From positions 1-64,000 of the forward strand of contig JADGPD010000002.1 in the NCBI GenBank assembly GCA_017882615.1: a stretch of 64,000 nucleotides of DNA, read 5' to 3'. Positions 60,458-64,000 of this stretch are shown one piece after another. The DNA is from Thermoleophilia bacterium (lineage in GTDB: Bacteria > Actinomycetota > Thermoleophilia > Gaiellales > Gaiellaceae). Positions within the stretch are counted from its first letter, which is position 1. Each line of letters starts with the position of its first letter. The position numbers and the translations under genes are program-made. The notes beneath the pieces are model-generated. The model saw nothing but the letters and a program-made list of their open reading frames with translations, was not told the origin of the DNA and made no database searches.

Positions 60458-61240
60458 TCAGGCGGGCGAAAAGACGGTCTGGCGCAAGGACCAGACAATC
60501 TCGCCCTCGGCCTTCGATCCCGCCAGCTCGTCCAGCTCGCGCCCGATAACGCCCAGCTCGGTGGCGCTGGCGAAGCCTTCCAGACGACCGTCGGCACGCA
60601 TCGCACGCAGATTGAGCCGGAACATGGTCGCCACCTCGCCGGTCGGCGGCGCAACCCGAACCAGGTCGCTCGAGTGCTGGCGAAAGCCGGTTCCCTCGCG
60701 CAGAGCGTCGAGCCTTGGCCCGAGGTAGAGCTCGCCGCCACTCGCCCGAATTCTTCTTTCCGTCAGCGCGAGATAACGGGCGAACTGCTCCAGCCTCGTC
60801 TCGATTCGCTCGACCTCGTCGTTGAGTAACACGCCGTCCTGAGTCAGCTCGCCAACCCAGCGCGCAACCTGCTTTTCGGGCTCGGGCAGGTGGCTGAGAA
60901 GAAGCCGCGAGAAGATCAGGTCGGCGGGGCGGGCGGGAAAGGGTAGATCCGTCACGTCGTGCCGGACGAACTCGAGCCGCGACCCCGCCCGCTTTCGTGC
61001 GCGCTCGAGAAACTGCTCCGAGACGTCGAGGCCGACCGTCCGATCGGGGCAGGTCAGCACCGCCAGGGTCTCGGTCGTGTGACCCGGCCCGCAGCCCAGA
61101 TCGAGCGCCAGGTGCAGGTGTCGCGGTGCCGCTCGCTCGAGAAATTTCCGCATCGCCGGCTCGAACACGCGCGCCACGAGCGCGAGCCGCTCGGCGGCGA
61201 GCTCGCTGTCTCCGAAGCTGTACGCGCTCCCCTCTGTCAC
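60458..61240 (-). CDS. SAM-dependent methyltransferase
   Basis: LALDLGCGPGHTTETLA. Confidence 0.88.
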   Translation of the reverse strand: MTEGSAYSFGDSELAAERLALVARVFEPAMRKFLERAAPRHLHLALDLGCGPGHTTETLAVLTCPDRTVGLDVSEQFLERARKRAGSRLEFVRHDVTDLPFPARPADLIFSRLLLSHLPEPEKQVARWVGELTQDGVLLNDEVERIETRLEQFARYLALTERRIRASGGELYLGPRLDALREGTGFRQHSSDLVRVAPPTGEVATMFRLNLRAMRADGRLEGFASATELGVIGRELDELAGSKAEGEIVWSLRQTVFSPA

Positions 61241-61335
61241 GACGGCAAAGCGTACTCACGTCGCGCGGAAAAGACATGTCCGGCGCCAGGCGCGGAGACG
61301 TGACCGAGAAAGCCGGTTGATAGCATCGCCCTTCG

Positions 61336-62547
61336 ATGAGCACGGTCGAGCGACTTACCGCCTTGGGCGCCGCCGCCGAACGCGAGTTGCGCCAGGACAT
61401 ACTCCCCTTCTGGGCCGAGCGCACGATCGACCGCGAGAAGGGCGGCTTCTACGGCTTGATCGCGAACGACCTGAAGGTCGATACCGAGGCGCCCAAAGGC
61501 AGCGTCCTCAACACTCGCATCCTCTGGACATTCTCGGCCGCTCTTCGATCCTGGCCCGAGCCGCTCTACCGCGAGCTGGCCGACCGGGCTTACGCCTACC
61601 TGCTCGAGCACTTCTGGGACGATCGGCATTCCGGGCTCGTCTGGACGGTCGACAGCCAGGGCGCTTTCCTCGACGATCGCAAGCAGACCTACGGTCAGGC
61701 CTTCGGCGTCTACGCCTTCGCGGAGTATTTCCGCGCGACCCGCAGCAAGGAGTCGCTCGAGCATGCGATTCGCCTCTTCGAGAACATCGAGGCGCACGCC
61801 TTCGAGCCTGCGCACGGCGGCTACATCGAGGCGCTGGCGCGCGACTGGAGCCCGCTCGAGGACATGCGCCTGAGCCCGATCGATCTCAACGTGCCCTACT
61901 CGCAAAACACGCATCTGCACCTGCTCGAGGCTTACGCGGCGCTGCTTCGCGTCTGGCCCGAGCCCGCACTACGAAGTCGCCTGCAGGCCCTGTGGGAGAT
62001 CCTCGCCTTCCGCATCCGCGACGAGAAAACGAACAAGCTGATCCTGTTCCAGGACCGCGACTGGAAGCCACTTTCGGATGCCATCTCGCACGGTCACGAC
62101 ATCGAGGCCAGCTGGCTCCTGGGCGAGGCGGCAGACGTGCTCGGCGACGAGGCGATCAGCGAGCGCACGAAGGAGATCGGCCTGGCGATGGCCGATGACG
62201 TGCTTGTGGAGGGCTACGACCAGGCGCACGGCGGCGTCTGGGACGCGATCGACCACCACTCGCCGGTGCTCGGCAAGGAGTGGTGGCCGCAGGCCGAGGC
62301 CGTCGTCGGCTTCCTCAACGCCTTCGAGCTTTCGGGCAGGGACGATTTCCTCGAAGCCGCGCTCAAGAGCTGGCGTTTCATCGAGGAGTTCGTCGTCGAC
62401 CACACCTACGGCGAGTGGTACTACCGGGTCTCTCCCGAAGGTCGCCCCGAGCTCGATCTGGCGAAGGTCTCCCCCTGGAAGTGCCCGTACCACAACGCCC
62501 GGGCCGCACTCGAGATAATCGAGCGCTCAAACAGGCTCCGCAGCTAG
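61336..62547 (+). CDS. AGE family epimerase/isomerase (N-acylglucosamine 2-epimerase/cellobiose epimerase-like)
   Basis: LPFWAERTIDREKGGFYGLI; NTRILWTFSA; HDIEASWLLGEA; GEWYYRVSPEG. Confidence 0.92.
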   Translation: MSTVERLTALGAAAERELRQDILPFWAERTIDREKGGFYGLIANDLKVDTEAPKGSVLNTRILWTFSAALRSWPEPLYRELADRAYAYLLEHFWDDRHSGLVWTVDSQGAFLDDRKQTYGQAFGVYAFAEYFRATRSKESLEHAIRLFENIEAHAFEPAHGGYIEALARDWSPLEDMRLSPIDLNVPYSQNTHLHLLEAYAALLRVWPEPALRSRLQALWEILAFRIRDEKTNKLILFQDRDWKPLSDAISHGHDIEASWLLGEAADVLGDEAISERTKEIGLAMADDVLVEGYDQAHGGVWDAIDHHSPVLGKEWWPQAEAVVGFLNAFELSGRDDFLEAALKSWRFIEEFVVDHTYGEWYYRVSPEGRPELDLAKVSPWKCPYHNARAALEIIERSNRLRS

Positions 62548-62566
62548 GACGGCTGCGGAGCGGGAA

Positions 62567-62592
62567 GCGGGCGCCCCGATCGGGACGCCCGC
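62567..62592 (+). terminator. Terminator-like hairpin after the AGE epimerase
   Basis: GCGGGCG-CCCCGATCGGGA-CGCCCGC. Confidence 0.6.
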
Positions 62593-62637
62593 AACCGTTT
62601 CCTGACAGTCGTGAACAGAGGCCGAACGAAGCGCCGG

Positions 62638-63945
62638 CTAGCGCGCTCGGCGCATCTCGGGGACTCTCGACTTCTTGCCCTTGAGGGGTGGACGAGTCCT
62701 CGACCGGCCTGTCTTTCCGTCCTCCTCCAACTCCTCTTCCGCGAGCTCGGTCAACGTCATCGCCACGGCGCCTGCGCTCGCGAGAAGTGAGCCGACGAGT
62801 GCAAGCCAAGCTCCGCTGCGAAGGTCACCGAGGTGCTTGAACGCGTCTGCCACCGGAATGAAGAGCGCAATCCCAAGCAGGGCGAGAGACGCGGCCAGTA
62901 TCCACATGTTCAGAGCCGATAGCCGCGTGACCAGCACAGCGAGGAGAGCGACGATCGTCGAGGCGCCTAGCACCAGCATCAGGACGCCGAGCGAGCTGGC
63001 TGAGCTCCAGTACGTCTCGGCGGCCGTTGTTCCGGATTGCGCCAGTGTCGTGAGCCAGAGCGAGCCGAGCACTATCCCGCTTCCGATACCGGTCGCGAGC
63101 CAGGGGATCAAGCGCCTGAGGGTAATGCTCGGCAGGCGCCGGTTCCAGGCCGCCATGCTACGCAGCGAGACGGCGCTCAGGCCCATCAGAACCCCGCCGC
63201 TCAATCCCAACCAGGCGGCCGGTCCGAGCGTACCGAGATTATTGGGCGCGGCTTCGACCACGTAAGTGCCGAAATAGCCCGCCAGCATCCAGCCGAGGAT
63301 GCTCGCCCAAGCGGGCGCCCAGCTGCGCTTGTACGCGAAGCTGATCGCCACGAGCGCGCCGGAGATGGCGACGAGAAGGAACGGGAAGGAGGCCGTCGTC
63401 CCGTCAACCCAGAGCGACGTGCCCTGCGCTCCCGAGACGTTGGTCCAGGTTCCCGCCAACGCCAGACCGATGCCGCTCACAACGAGAAGCCTGGGGATCT
63501 CCAGCCCGCGCAGGTCCACTGCGCCGCGCTCGGCCGAAACGGCGGTCAGCGCCGCGGCAGTTGCCAGCAGTCCGCCTTCGATCGCGAGTCCTGCGCCGGT
63601 TGAAAGCGCGCTGATATTCACGAAACCGACGAGATAGCCCCACGGGTAGTAGATCGCCACGCCGAGCAACAGAAGCGAAGCTCCGAGCGCACACTTGCCC
63701 AGGGCCGGAATCTTCAGGGCAGCGTCGCCCAGGGCCATGACTATGGCGGCGATCGCGACCACGAGCATGAAGATGCCGAGCGCGTGACCGCCCGACAGGC
63801 CGACGGAACTCCAGTAGTGCGGGAAATTGGCGTTAATGCCAAGGCTGCGTCCCCCCGCGGTGTTCGTGATGGGGTTGGCGGCGGTCTCGCGCCAGAGCGA
63901 GACGATGACAAGAGCCAAACCGATAACCGCGATCGACCAGGTCAC
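62638..63945 (-). CDS. Hypothetical multi-TM protein; open frame continues to the window edge, true start may lie outside
   Basis: Many TM segments; basic RSRERRSLPFY precedes the annotated GTG without a stop. Confidence 0.6.
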   Translation of the reverse strand: MTWSIAVIGLALVIVSLWRETAANPITNTAGGRSLGINANFPHYWSSVGLSGGHALGIFMLVVAIAAIVMALGDAALKIPALGKCALGASLLLLGVAIYYPWGYLVGFVNISALSTGAGLAIEGGLLATAAALTAVSAERGAVDLRGLEIPRLLVVSGIGLALAGTWTNVSGAQGTSLWVDGTTASFPFLLVAISGALVAISFAYKRSWAPAWASILGWMLAGYFGTYVVEAAPNNLGTLGPAAWLGLSGGVLMGLSAVSLRSMAAWNRRLPSITLRRLIPWLATGIGSGIVLGSLWLTTLAQSGTTAAETYWSSASSLGVLMLVLGASTIVALLAVLVTRLSALNMWILAASLALLGIALFIPVADAFKHLGDLRSGAWLALVGSLLASAGAVAMTLTELAEEELEEDGKTGRSRTRPPLKGKKSRVPEMRRAR

Positions 63946-64000
63946 GTAGAACGGCAGACTGCGGCGCTCACGCGAGCGCTTCCAGGAGCCGAGAGCGCGC

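Overview
High-GC actinobacterial chromosome window (gene families and synteny suggest Thermoleophilia/Gaiellales-like; taxonomy is inference). Mostly housekeeping: a split riboflavin cluster (rpe-ribD ... ribE-ribBA-ribH), rsmB-fmt-def-priA, metK, gpsA-der-plsC-cmk-aroA-tyrA, trpS, scpA-scpB, lgt, a hopanoid operon (hpnC-D-E-shc-hpnG::ispH-hpnH plus a divergent hpnO-like aminotransferase), dnaE, ggt, an ABC-2 transporter and an AGE-family epimerase. Two signals stand out. (1) A ~162-bp structured element occurs twice (20569-20730 and 33400-33562). Each copy fills an intra-operon gap between one gene's stop codon and the next gene's start. Each has long imperfect terminal inverted repeats, and the central hairpin has diverged in sequence while keeping its pairing. 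(2) A redox island (288-5545) is built from two duplicated modules: paired single-TM proteins A/B with a conserved 8-nt overlap, ApbE, a ferric-reductase-like heme membrane protein, two paralogous C-X5-C ferredoxins and a ferredoxin reductase. A shared 2x11-bp direct repeat lies at nearly the same distance upstream of both modules, next to a divergent response regulator. Smaller observations: an HpnG-IspH fusion, a receiver domain with Asp->Asn at the phosphoacceptor, an LspA-like protein lacking one catalytic Asp, a truncated FakA/DAK2 locus and an APH(3')-like gene interrupting the rpmB-asp23 order. All calls come from reading the sequence; no database searches were run.
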